Shown in pieces: positions 57,601 through 64,000 of a stretch of 64,000 nt of DNA. A program made the translations under genes and the position numbers. Where the stretch lies: assembly GCA_963922205.1 (NCBI GenBank), contig CAWUHX010000136.1, forward strand, positions 186,001 through 250,000. Reading direction: 5' to 3'. The stretch's first letter is position 1, and each line of letters begins with the position of its first letter. The stretch comes from Romanomermis culicivorax. Lineage: Eukaryota; Nematoda; Enoplea; Mermithida; Mermithidae. The notes beneath the pieces are model-generated. The model saw only the letters and a program-made list of their open reading frames with translations. It did not search any database and was not told where the DNA came from.

Positions 57601-57749
57601 GACGGAATAGCGCCTGAAACTTTGGACGACGTTCTATTCGATCTACAATAAGAATGGCATCTGATCCGCTTGACTTCGCGTCGTATACAACTTAATTGAG
57701 GCGTCAAATAGTAGGATCTGAGAGGTGGGCCGGACTTTGTGGATTCCAT
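25972..57749 (-). CDS. HECW: HECW-type HECT E3 ubiquitin ligase, 26 coding exons
   Basis: Transfers ubiquitin to substrates through a HECT active-site Cys; the family is cytosolic and Nedd4-like. Exons, 5' to 3': 57749-57413, 56262-56149, 56088-55991, 55932-55863, 55432-55308, 53913-53771, 52478-52354, 51934-51683, 50798-50587, 43702-43359, 39556-39014, 38936-38889, 38602-38447, 38034-38001, 37943-37861, 37293-37191, 37129-36995, 36609-36419, 36146-35991, 35578-35465, 29546-29394, 29172-29074, 29017-28888, 27647-27501, 26899-26699, 26196-25972. Every junction has AG/GT borders and all phases agree, giving 1,445 residues against about 1,570-1,600 in vertebrate HECW proteins. The shortening is in the disordered middle. 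The start ATG follows a TTTTCAG by 25 bases, so an upstream untranslated exon or spliced leader is likely. An optional exon near 44.9-45.1 kb cannot be excluded. Confidence 0.93.
26322..26578. mobile_element. PIF/Harbinger-like MITE, copy 2, in the last HECW intron
   Basis: 257 bases, from GGTCCTATTCAGAACTGAAA to CACTTCTGGATTGGGCT. It is flanked by TTA on the left and TTG on the right, so the target duplication has decayed by one base. It makes up about half of the 502-base intron between exons 25 and 26. Confidence 0.78.
30509..31310. repeat. Dispersed repeat cluster A in HECW intron 20
   Basis: Shares with 33400-33830 and 34085-34680 three blocks: a TTGAAGG...GGCCAATG(T/C)GGGG...CCATCC segment, an AGCAGCATATTCTTCAACCT segment, and a CATTGCTGTGGTAG...GCTGGGGGTCAAAACCCC segment. 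A second partial copy begins near 31136. A short copy of the foldback family seen at 47223-47556 sits inside it at about 30587-30696. The identity of the parent element is unknown. Confidence 0.7.
30587..30696. repeat. Short copy of the AAGCTSCAGCT foldback family
   Basis: Starts GACCGGTTTCATCAAAGAGA and continues with CTTAAGCTCCAGCTGAGCTG, then alternating AGCTGCAGCTTAA-type palindromes. It matches the left part of the 47223-47556 element but lacks the mirrored GATGAAACCGG right end. Confidence 0.7.
31615..32501. mobile_element. Solo LTR with CATA target duplication
   Basis: 887 bases, starting TGTCAAGGAGTGC and ending AAAGGTCGTGACA, flanked by CATA at 31611-31614 and 32502-32505. Terminal TGTCA/TGACA and a 4-bp duplication fit a Ty3/gypsy-type LTR left by recombination. 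Near 32045-32190 it holds four imperfect units of about 37-40 bases with the core TTTACGCGACTTCGCTCGCTG. An AATAAA is present near 32440. It does not resemble the LTRs of elements 1 or 2. The 166-residue frame inside it (31835-32335) is not considered a gene. Confidence 0.75.
32598..33239. mobile_element. Tc1/mariner-type MITE of 642 bp
   Basis: Ends are perfect 17-bp inverted repeats TCCCTAGCACTCCCACT, flanked by TA on both sides (32596-32597 and 33240-33241). It is very AT-rich and contains a perfect 27-bp palindrome at 33044-33070 built from CACTGTGAGTCAA and its mirror. A half copy lies next to the right end (33207-33226). No transposase was seen. Confidence 0.78.
33400..33830. repeat. 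Dispersed repeat cluster A, second copy
   Basis: Contains the AGCAGCATATTCTTCAACTT segment (about 33533), the ACTACAGCAT...CTCATTTTCCTTCATCATC segment, and the GCTGGGGGTCAAAACCCCCC segment (about 33770), in the same order as 30713-31010. Confidence 0.68.
34085..34680. repeat. Dispersed repeat cluster A, third copy
   Basis: Begins with TTGTGTTGAAGGGGTGCC and includes GGCCAATGCGGGGGTATGTG, AATCCTATGGGTGGAATGTT and the GCTGGGGGTCGAAACCCCC segment (about 34600). More complete at its left part than the second copy. Flanking sequence 34690-35460 shows no coding potential. Confidence 0.68.
35120..35850. repeat. CTAAACCAT dispersed repeat, two copies around HECW exon 20
   Basis: Copies at about 35120-35345 and about 35655-35850 share GGCTAAACCAT or GACTAAACCAT, (G/T)GGAAATTTG(C/T)GA, ACTGTAAAAG(C/G)TTTG and a TTTTTCAATTT(G/A)CAAGC(G/A) tail. 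A third copy lies at 53065-53290 in intron 6, where the CTAAACCATCCGTCAC start is doubled into a hairpin. They flank exon 20 (35465-35578) on both sides. Confidence 0.6.
36631..36823. mobile_element. PIF/Harbinger-like MITE, copy 3, in HECW intron 17
   Basis: 193 bases, from AGCCCCATTCAGAAGTGAAA to ACTTTCGAATTGGGCT, with a clean TTA duplication (36628-36630 and 36824-36826). Shorter than copies 1 and 2 but with the same GTCGCCG-type internal units. Its edge lies 21 bases from the start of exon 18, so it must sit at or beyond the branch-point region of that intron. Confidence 0.82.
36995..38602 (-). CDS. HECW: HECW exons 13-17: WW1, helical linker, WW2
   Basis: Exon 13 carries WW1 ([20 protein letters not shown] then TSWHRP). 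Its first signature Trp is Cys (codon 38577-38575), while the second Trp (38511-38509) is kept. Exon 14 is only 34 bases and reads [11 protein letters not shown]. With exon 15 ([17 protein letters not shown]) it forms the conserved helical segment between the WW domains. Exons 16-17 give WW2 ([11 protein letters not shown] joined to [19 protein letters not shown]), where the second Trp is Phe as in vertebrate HECW proteins. Confidence 0.88.
41190..42403. mobile_element. Foldback element rich in GAAGGT/ACCTTC palindromes
   Basis: GTTGCACAACTGTTA at 41190-41204 is inverted at 42389-42403. Sub-terminal regions on both sides (about 41205-41330 and 42240-42385) are packed with palindromic GAAGGT(A/C)(C)GACCTTC-type units in both orientations, with extra TTGTGCAAC/TTGCACAA copies. 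The centre (about 41360-42230) is AT-rich and noncoding. It lies in HECW intron 10 and is bordered on both sides by copies of a short SINE-like tail. Confidence 0.72.
42530..42602 (+). tRNA. tRNA-Thr(TGT)-like sequence, probably a SINE head
   Basis: A full cloverleaf can be drawn: acceptor GCTCGGT/ACTGAGC (one G-T pair), D stem GCCC/GGGC with AGTTGGTA loop, and anticodon stem TCTGC/GCAGA with loop CTTGTAT (anticodon TGT). The T arm is GAGGT/CCCTC with loop TTCGAGC. The T-stem closing pair is a T-C mismatch. The sequence continues directly into a tail that is repeated at 41148-41186, so a tRNA-derived SINE is more likely than a working gene. Confidence 0.65.
44540..44800. repeat. Inverted GGTAATGGGACGTTGGAGGT units with a TTAGGC run
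   Basis: Left CAACGTCCC...CATTACCTCCAGTGC (about 44549-44593) is mirrored by GCACTGGCGGTAATGGGACGTTGGA (about 44660-44690). More GGTAA(T/C)AGGACA units follow up to 44795. Between them lies CTTAGGCTTAGGCTTA, about three tandem TTAGGC units (44604-44628), the telomere motif of nematodes. Confidence 0.55.
46029..46240 (+). repeat. Dispersed repeat block, isolated copy
   Basis: Runs from AAAATGCCCCAATGGGGATA through TACTTGCTTGGATAGTTGCC to AAAAGTATATTCTGC. It is the same block found inverted inside 47930-48145 and direct at 62870-63070. Here it stands apart from the larger repeat. Confidence 0.72.
47223..47556. mobile_element. Foldback element of AGCTGCAGCTTAA units
   Basis: Starts GGGGCCGGGTTAATCAAAGA and ends in the inverse GATGAAACCGGCCCC. 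The interior is almost entirely AAGCTNCAGCTNAGCTNCAGCTTAA palindromes separated by ATGTTATAACAT-like or CGATAT(T)TTTTGTGTG links. It could fold into several nested hairpins. It sits inside the left copy of the large repeat. Confidence 0.78.
48420..48720. repeat. GC-rich patch with GGTCAAATGACC palindromes
   Basis: About 300 bases with much higher GC than the surrounding intron. It contains three CTGC(A/G)TCTCGCATGC/GGGCTGCG-type units at the left, and TGGTCATTTGACCAC (about 48596) plus TGGTCAAATGACCAC (about 48687), each self-complementary. No open frame with known motifs. It may be a short insertion within the large repeat. Confidence 0.45.
50587..57749 (-). CDS. HECW: HECW exons 1-9: N-terminal HECW domain and C2 domain
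   Basis: Exon 1 ends in [20 protein letters not shown], the family's N-terminal beta-sandwich signature. Exons 2-3 continue it with NPFRYLDYK and [15 protein letters not shown]. Exons 4-7 give the C2 domain, including [18 protein letters not shown] and [12 protein letters not shown], expected to bind membranes or partners. Exons 8-9 are Ser/Asn/Glu-rich and probably disordered. Introns here are mostly a few hundred bases to about 1.6 kb. Intron 9, to exon 10 at 43702, is 6.9 kb and contains most of one copy of a large repeat. Confidence 0.85.
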
Positions 57750-57790
57750 AAGATCAATTTTTTCTAAAAATATACTGAAAAGAAATAAGG
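57750..57790 (-). promoter_or_regulatory. Splice acceptor just upstream of the HECW start codon
   Basis: On the minus strand CTTATTTCTTTTCAG ends at 57775, 25 bases before the ATG (57749), and a weaker TTTTTAG follows at about 57764. This indicates either a 5' untranslated exon further upstream or a trans-spliced leader acceptor; both are known in invertebrates. Confidence 0.5.
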
Positions 57791-57899
57791 CCTATTTTTT
57801 CTTGTTTAATTTTTTTAGGAAAGTGATTTATGTATCTCGCAGTTTTGAAGTCTGTCTCATAAGAAATGAAAATGTTTTGAAATCACGTTTTCACACTTA

Positions 57900-57963
57900 A
57901 GGCCCTGTCATACTTCGCCGCGCGGTACCGCGCTGTACCGCGCGGTGAGGTATGACAGGGCCT
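57900..57963. mobile_element. 64-bp GC-rich foldback with TTA target duplication
   Basis: AGGCCCTGTCATACTTCGCC continues through CGCGGT and is mirrored by ACCGCGCGGTGAGGTATGAC then AGGGCCT, with only two stem mismatches and a very short loop. TTA flanks it at 57897-57899 and 57964-57966. It is a near-complete hairpin, placed 151-214 bases upstream of the HECW ATG and upstream of the splice acceptor there. Confidence 0.8.
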
Positions 57964-57966
57964 TTA

Positions 57967-60125
57967 CACTCTTATAAAGTTTTCGTCTCAGGCGCGTATT
58001 ACTGACGTCAAAGCAGTTACAAATGCAGCTTTCATTTTTATAAAATCCGAATAAAGACGCAAATTTCGATATAGAATTTAACTGTGAGTTAACTAGATCT
58101 ATCGAGCTGCTGAGTCTTCAGTTTCTAAAATCTTGTTTACAAAACCTTAAATGAGAATGATTAGAAAAGTGAAAAAAATCACTGTGTCATGTGTCGACCA
58201 ACCAAAAACAGAAATGTGTTCTTATGCGTCTGATACACCAAAGACAATTTTACCTTTTTCATCATCAATAGTAAACAAAATAATCGTTAGCTCGATGTCA
58301 TCTTCAACTTTTTACATATGTTTTCAGTTGGCAAAACTTCGTGATTATCCTGTTTAGTGCTAGCGACCCAATCTGTTTACTGTAGCCGTTGGGCAATCTA
58401 CGAACTGAAATCTTTGCATTTCAGCACAGCCATTTTCCAAGGATGATAACAAACTTCAGATTTTGTTGACTATATAGCTAAATTTCTTGAGATTCTAATA
58501 ATTTCAGGAGGATGAAAAGTAAAAGTCATACGCTTACTGCTTACTGTGTAATCTATCATGAGAATCGAGTGGAAATACATATAAAGAAAGGCAACGATCA
58601 GGCTTAAGCACAAAACCGCTCACAAAAGAAGGATTAATTTGATATTCTGATAAGCCTTTCTTTATTGTTCATTTTTACTAATATCAAATACATGTGAGTG
58701 ATCTTTTAACATTGGAATGATGTGAGAAATGGTAACAAGTTTCGTGACAACCATTTCCAAAAGTGGACTATACCGAGCAGAATTTTCGGGTTCCAGAGTG
58801 GTGCACTATGCTCTCGAAAATTGGCCACCATTTTGTCAATTTCTGTAAGAGTTACAGTAACCAATTTACAGAACATGTGCAGTAACTTCGTGTAAAAAAA
58901 ATTATTTGAAACGTCGCACTCAGAATCACAAAATATTTTCAAGCATTTGAACTGATTACAAAAGCATCTCCGTTAAAGAGCAAACCGTTTTTCGACATAT
59001 CAGCTAACAAACGTGTGCCAAAATGCCAAATGAAAGACTACACACTGTTTTGCTTGTTTTCTACGTACGAGCAACATTAGCCAGAGGCACCTCAAAATTT
59101 TGATCAGCTCATTAGTGACAATGATTTGATTATACTGGTTCGCAAGGAATGAAAAAAATCGGTGTCAGATTCTTCCCCTTTGCGACGTTAAAATAGGCAC
59201 CATAATGTCGAAACAGTCAGTTACTCGGATTGAAAAACTGGTCAATTATCCCACAACCATACGAATCACAATGGAGCAAATTATCGCGAAATTAAGTAAA
59301 ATTTTATCGAAAAGCAAAAATGCGCATGATACGGGACAATTAGTTGCCTTGGCATGCATATGTATGCCAGACCTTTTTTCAATGACGAATGCTTGCCATA
59401 AAAAGCACTAACATAGAAGAACTACTTGCTCCTACTTATAGAACCAAATCCCAAAATCTTCCAACCACCCAGTTGCATTAGCTAAAGAGGGAAAAATCCG
59501 GCTTTGTTCCTCCAAATAGACAAAAGTACGATTACTCTTTCTATGGAATGTACATACTGTAGACGTTCTAAAAAGAATAAGCAGCTCATAGTGTCAAAAA
59601 TTGTCACATTTCCAAAAAAATGGCAAGAAAAAATTTAGATTTTTCAGGATAAGCAAGCAATATTTTTCTGTTGGAGAAAATATTTTCGTCCACCAATGAG
59701 TTACGGTCCCCGGGTGCCGAAAAATGGAGTTTGAAATATGGGATTCTTTGGCGATAAAAAATTGCATACAGTAAGCAGATCAAGAAAGATTAATATGATG
59801 AAGAAGAAAATACGCAAAACAGTGTAGAATGCACACAACAAAGAATAGAAGACGTATGATCCGCCACTTTTACTCGTCAAACAAGAAAAATAGCCCAATT
59901 TAATTCTTTTCTCCGAGGAATCCAGAAGAGATGCTTCTTCCTCGCTTCTCTTCTGTATAGATATTTCTTGTGCAAGAAGATGACTTGGGAGACCGAAGCA
60001 GCATACCATTTAGCCTAAATTAGCATCAGAGTCGAATAAAAAATATCACGATACAATAGCGAAAACTTCATTAACAAAAAAAAATATTACATTTTCACAA
60101 TCATAAGTATGTATATAAAAAGTGA
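57967..60125. other. Intergenic between the RING gene and HECW
   Basis: AT-rich, with no exon-like open frame. It should contain the 3' region of the RING gene (right part, minus strand) and the HECW promoter (left part). I could not point to a convincing TATA box or polyadenylation signal. Confidence 0.4.
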
Positions 60126-61213
60126 TCAATCGGAATCAAAACTAAGTTGATCAAATTGTAAATGTCGATTTTTTTGGGGTCTTTGATCGTTTTCGTTTCT
60201 GTAGATGTCAAATTGAGTTCCATGTCCAAAATCTTTTTGCCCGGCATTTTGAGGGCCACAGATTGGTGGAACGGCAGCGTCACTGCAAACAAAATTCGCA
60301 TAATAAAAATTGTGTCAAAGAACTGTATTTTGTAGAGAATGTAATATCGGACTGAAAATCGAAAGAATAGTCAATAACACCAATGTTTGGGTAACCAAAA
60401 CAATGAAAATGTCAAGTTTCCTTAAAAAGCATGTTCGATCAGGAGCATACGGTCATTGAATGTAGAGAGCGCAATCCGGAATCATACTTGCTCCCCACAC
60501 AATTTGCAAGGCTTACCCGCCATCTTCGTGTTCGGAACGTTCGTCATCAAAATTCTGCCACCATTTACTGGGCGGGATGAATTCGAACCCGCACGTCGGG
60601 CATAGCAAAAACCTGAATAACAGGAGGTAAAAATACCCTGGAAGTTTCACTATGAATATTTTTTGGTCTCTAGATGACACTGGAATCCTTTTAGTCTATG
60701 GGCACTATAGTTTGAAATAAGTTATCATTCACAAAGAAAACGGATACGGAACTTAAGCGTGGGGTAAGAATGAGCACTGAAAGCCCCCCCCCCTAAGAGG
60801 ACCGTAGTTATTCATACTTTGATGAACATTTTCAAGATTGTACTGGGGTAAGAACATCATTACTTTTGACTCCTGCGTTTTTCGTAATACCAAACCAGGC
60901 AAGGGCCGCAAAAAGCGTGACCGCAAAGTAAAAATTTGCTTTTCTCATTAATTTCGCATCGATCGCACAACGTGCAAATTTGACGTCTTGCCGATTCTAG
61001 AGTTTCTTCATCGAACAAAATTTTAGTATCAACTTGACTAGACGACGATAAACCTTGATCTTTAGTGCGATTTCGATCACTTTTTTTTGTCAGCGTCGGG
61101 TAACATATGTTGCAATAGGTGACTAAAAAAGAGCACGTTCCGCATAAAGTGTGACCGCAAAATAGTTGGATGGGGCAGCGGCTTAGGTTCCCGCAGCTGA
61201 GGCATCGAGGCAT
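60126..61213 (-). CDS. Tandem RING-finger protein, three exons
   Basis: Exons 61213-60864, 60612-60517 and 60282-60126, with GT/AG borders and agreeing phases, give 200 residues. The N-terminal C3HC4 RING begins at residue 4 (CLSC, then CGHTLCGTC, then CNIC). A Ser/Arg/Lys-rich linker is followed by a second C3HC4 RING starting near residue 96 (CTLC, CGHAFCGPC), completed by CPTCGFEF in exon 2. The C-terminal exon is polar (Gln/Asn/Asp) and ends at a TGA. Most RING proteins are E3 ubiquitin ligases acting with an E2, so this gene may serve the same pathway as its neighbour HECW, but no family name is supported. The ATG at 61213 is chosen because the first RING starts right after it. Confidence 0.78.
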
Positions 61214-61439
61214 CGTCGAGGAGCAATTAAATTACAATTGAAATGGATGACACTTCCCGAATCGTCTATGTTTAAACATGAACGTTAAAAATGCGTGTAA
61301 ACTTTAGTGAAAGGCTTGTAAAATCGACAAATGACAAAAATTAGCGCGATCTTTAAGATCGTTTAGACAAAGCTTTTAACACAGAATTTTTCACTCAAAA
61401 ATGTAAAAAATTATTTGAGTTGGCTAACAAACTCCCATT

Positions 61440-64000
61440 TCTATATCATAGGTGGCGCGATAGCGTCAACCTATAATATATTTGGCCCCCAAATTTCATG
61501 TCCCCCCCCCCCTCTGGAGCCAAAACGGTATGTGCTAGAACCTTCGGGGTTTTTTCCATAATTTCGGGCATAGGGACAAACTATGGGGTGCCTTTTGCCA
61601 TTTTGCCTCTATCTACAAGTGGTGCTCAGTGGGGCCCCAAAAATATGCGAAAAACGCACTTTTTGAGGCCCCCCAGTTCCACCACGCCCAGCAATGGGTG
61701 TGTCATATCCAACCTCCATACTTCGGCCTAAGCATCTTGGGGGTGTAATCTCAAATGCGATTTTTTATTCTTTTGAAATATGGCCTCAATTCAATTATAT
61801 GGTTGTCCAAAGTCCCGAGAACCACGGAATTTGGAAATTTTGTTATATAAATTTATCGGCTTCAAAAAAAATTTTTCTGCAGCATTATGCACTACGGTGC
61901 CCGAATTTTTTGCAGTTTCAATTGAACCGGTAGCCTTATTGGGATTTTTGGGGTGTAAGGGTTTTCGATCATTTCGGAATTCGTTGGACGCGGTCACTTT
62001 ACACAAAAAATCATCATCAATGTAAATGAAGGTACTCCCGTGACTTTTTGAAAGGAAGGGGTTTTCGAACATTGGGAATTCAATGGACGCGGTCATTTTA
62101 CACAAAAAATTATCCCGACTGTGAACCAGCGTATTTTCGCGATTTTTACGGTGGAAGAGGTTTTTTACCGCTAAGAATTAAATAGAGTGGTCACTTTACA
62201 CAAAAAAATCATCATTGATGTAAATGAGGGTACTCCTGTGAATTTTTGGAGGAAGGGGTTTTCGACCATTGGAAATGCGATGGACGCGGTCATTCTACAC
62301 GAAAAGTTATCTCGCGTGTAAACAAGCGTATTTTTATGATAATTTGGGGCAAGAAGTTTTGCACCACGGAGAATTCAATGAATGCGATCACTTAACATAA
62401 AAAAATTATCCTGGGTGTTTTTTGATTTTGTGTGGAAGAGTTTTTCGACCACGGGGAATTTAATGAATGCGATCACTTTACACACAAAACTATATTGAGT
62501 GTATACAAATGTATTTCTGAGATTTTTGGGGGAAGAGGTTTCTGACCATGGAAAATTCAATGGACACAGTCACTTCACACAAAACAATTTTTGTGTGTAA
62601 ACTGAGGTATTTCTACGGTTTTTTTGGGGTTGACGAGTTCTTGATCATGGGAAATTCAATGGAAACGGTCACTTTACACTATATTTACAACATGTTTTTA
62701 ATTTTCTATAGTTTACACATCCTTTACTTTTACCGAAAGTAAGAATTCGTACCTTTAAGATTGTTTTTTATTGTTTCTTTGATGTGGACATGATCAAATT
62801 TAAAACTTTGATGTGCTTCTACGAAGGTTTTCATGCAAGGCTGGGGCCCACTAAAAAGAAGTGGACTAATTTATTAGAAAATGCCCTGATGGGGCAGAAA
62901 AAGATATACTTGCTTGGATAGTTGCCAAGCCAAAAAAAGAAGTGCACTAGATTTTTGAGAACTTGGGTTAAAGTTAGAAAAAATTCACTCTCGTTATATT
63001 AGATTTTCATTCTTGCTCAAAAAAAAGGATTCCATGTCTGTGAAAAAGTATATTCTGCAGCTGAGTGCACCAATACCTACTTTTCAACCAAACATGTGCA
63101 TCTCCGGAATCTTGAGGAGGGTACTGGGGTGGACCACTTCTTTTTAGTTTTTTTGAGACAAAAAATTCAAAAAAAGTTGACCAAAAATTTTTTTATAGCA
63201 AATTTTCCAGTTTCAAAATCTTTGGGGTAGTTTGTACTCCCCATGTCCTCCCTCACACATGTGTGCTACTAACTGCATTGAACTTTTTTTGCAATTTTTA
63301 GTGTCAATAAAACAGGAATCAGCTCTGGGAAAGTGACACATGAAATCCCACTCAGTTTTTTTAGAAAAGACTACACCACAAAGTCTTCTTAGAACTAAAT
63401 TGATTGTGCAAGATATGTTTAATTCACTCATCTTAAATAACATATCGTATAGAATTCACTGCGTAAGTTCTACTTATTACAAGCTATAAACAAATTTATT
63501 CTCCACTATTTAACTATTCAACAAAATAGCATCCACAGTTTTTGGATTTAAACTGAAATTTGCAGAAAAAGCGCAAGCTTTTTGTGGGATGGCAGACGGG
63601 AAGCAATTTAATCCATCCCTGTCGCTTCCGTCCTGCTTTCAAAAAAGTCGTACTGTTGCCGTGGGAGTGTGAGTATAGTGGGGGAGAACCGGGTACGGGA
63701 TTTGGTGCCCACATCTAATATAGGCATGGCTCAACCAGGAGCATTTTTGTATGCTTTACCCTGTTCTCTATTTGCGAATCGATGCCCAATGACTGTAACC
63801 GAGGCCCAGTTGGACTAAAGGGGTCGAACATCGAGCTCAAGATTATCTCGAACAAAAAGGCCACTTAGTTTGATCTCAAGTTCAGTATAATTTGAATGTC
63901 ATCAGGACTACGATGAGCTCGATGTCGAGTCCCCAGCTCGAGCTGTCGAGTTGCACTAACATTTTCGCACAATTTTCTTATCCCTAAAGCAAATAAATAT
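61440..64000 (+). repeat. Large dispersed repeat, right copy, running off the window
   Basis: Colinear but inverted relative to 46450-49205. Shared landmarks are CATAGGTGGCGCGATAGCGTC (61450), CCATAATTTCGGGCATAGGG (61557), TATATAAATTTATCGGCTTC (61844), the CTTGCTTGGATAGTTGCC block (62910) and AAAAAAGTCGTACTGTTGCC (63641). It carries a tandem array (61976-62680) absent from the left copy. No protein-coding frame of note. Confidence 0.7.
61976..62680 (+). repeat. Tandem array of about eight 95-bp units
   Basis: Each unit has GGAATTCAATGGACGCGGTC followed by ACTTTACACAAAAAA, then a TGTAAA(T/C)(G/A)A...GTA segment and a (G)GAAG(A/G)GGTTTT(C)GACCA segment. Unit starts fall near 61976, 62069, 62173, 62272, 62370, 62455, 62548 and 62650, spaced 85-104 bases. 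Units are diverged from each other, so the array is old. Confidence 0.75.

Noticed and set aside
58706..58942. Minus-strand 78-residue open frame between HECW and the RING gene
   Set aside because: No motif, no splice sites in register with either gene, composition like the surrounding noncoding DNA.
1..64000. CRISPR arrays, bacterial operons or viral genomes
   Set aside because: No regularly spaced identical repeats with unique spacers, no prokaryotic gene clusters; tandem arrays present are eukaryotic satellite or transposon type.

Overview
The window looks like animal (metazoan) nuclear DNA. Evidence is a 26-exon gene whose introns begin GT(A/G) and end (T)TTTCAG, a second three-exon gene, and many DNA transposons and LTR retroelements. 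Short acceptors, a 34-nt exon and a short TTAGGC run recall nematodes, but the species cannot be fixed from sequence alone. No CRISPR array or prokaryotic feature was seen.

Bases 1 to about 13,500 are a GC-rich Ty3/gypsy-type retroelement (element 1) on the + strand with long uninterrupted reading frames. Its order is unusual: gag, a Pro/Ala-rich ORF in another frame, an envelope-like glycoprotein, then pol. The glycoprotein ORF continues past its membrane anchor into a complete-looking retropepsin domain, and pol carries a second retropepsin. Gag, the glycoprotein/protease and pol share one frame and are separated there only by single stop codons. Upstream lies a roughly 65-bp periodic array of TGACGTC sites. 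No 5' LTR was recognised inside the window.

Bases 14,306-23,728 are an older, decayed relative (element 2) on the minus strand. It has two roughly 880-bp LTRs (TGTAA...TTACA on the element strand at the 3' copy), a 4-bp CTTA target duplication, a polypurine tract, and the same gag-env-pol order. It lacks the membrane-linked protease, has lost the integrase core, and has Asn in place of the protease catalytic Asp.

Bases 25,972-57,749 (minus strand) hold a complete HECW-type HECT E3 ubiquitin ligase gene. I placed all 26 coding exons with consistent splice phases (about 1,445 residues: N-terminal HECW domain, C2, two WW domains, HECT). The first WW domain has Cys at the usual first Trp. Its introns are full of mobile DNA: PIF/Harbinger-like MITEs, a mariner-like 642-bp MITE, a solo LTR, palindromic ATGTTATAACAT arrays, a 1.2-kb foldback element rich in GAAGGT/ACCTTC palindromes, and a tRNA-like SINE.

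Bases 57,750-61,213 contain a 64-bp GC-rich foldback just upstream of HECW and a three-exon gene for a tandem-RING protein (minus strand). A repetitive element of at least 2.6 kb occurs twice in opposite orientation, at about 46.5-49.2 kb and about 61.4-64.0 kb, bracketing the 5' half of HECW and the RING gene.
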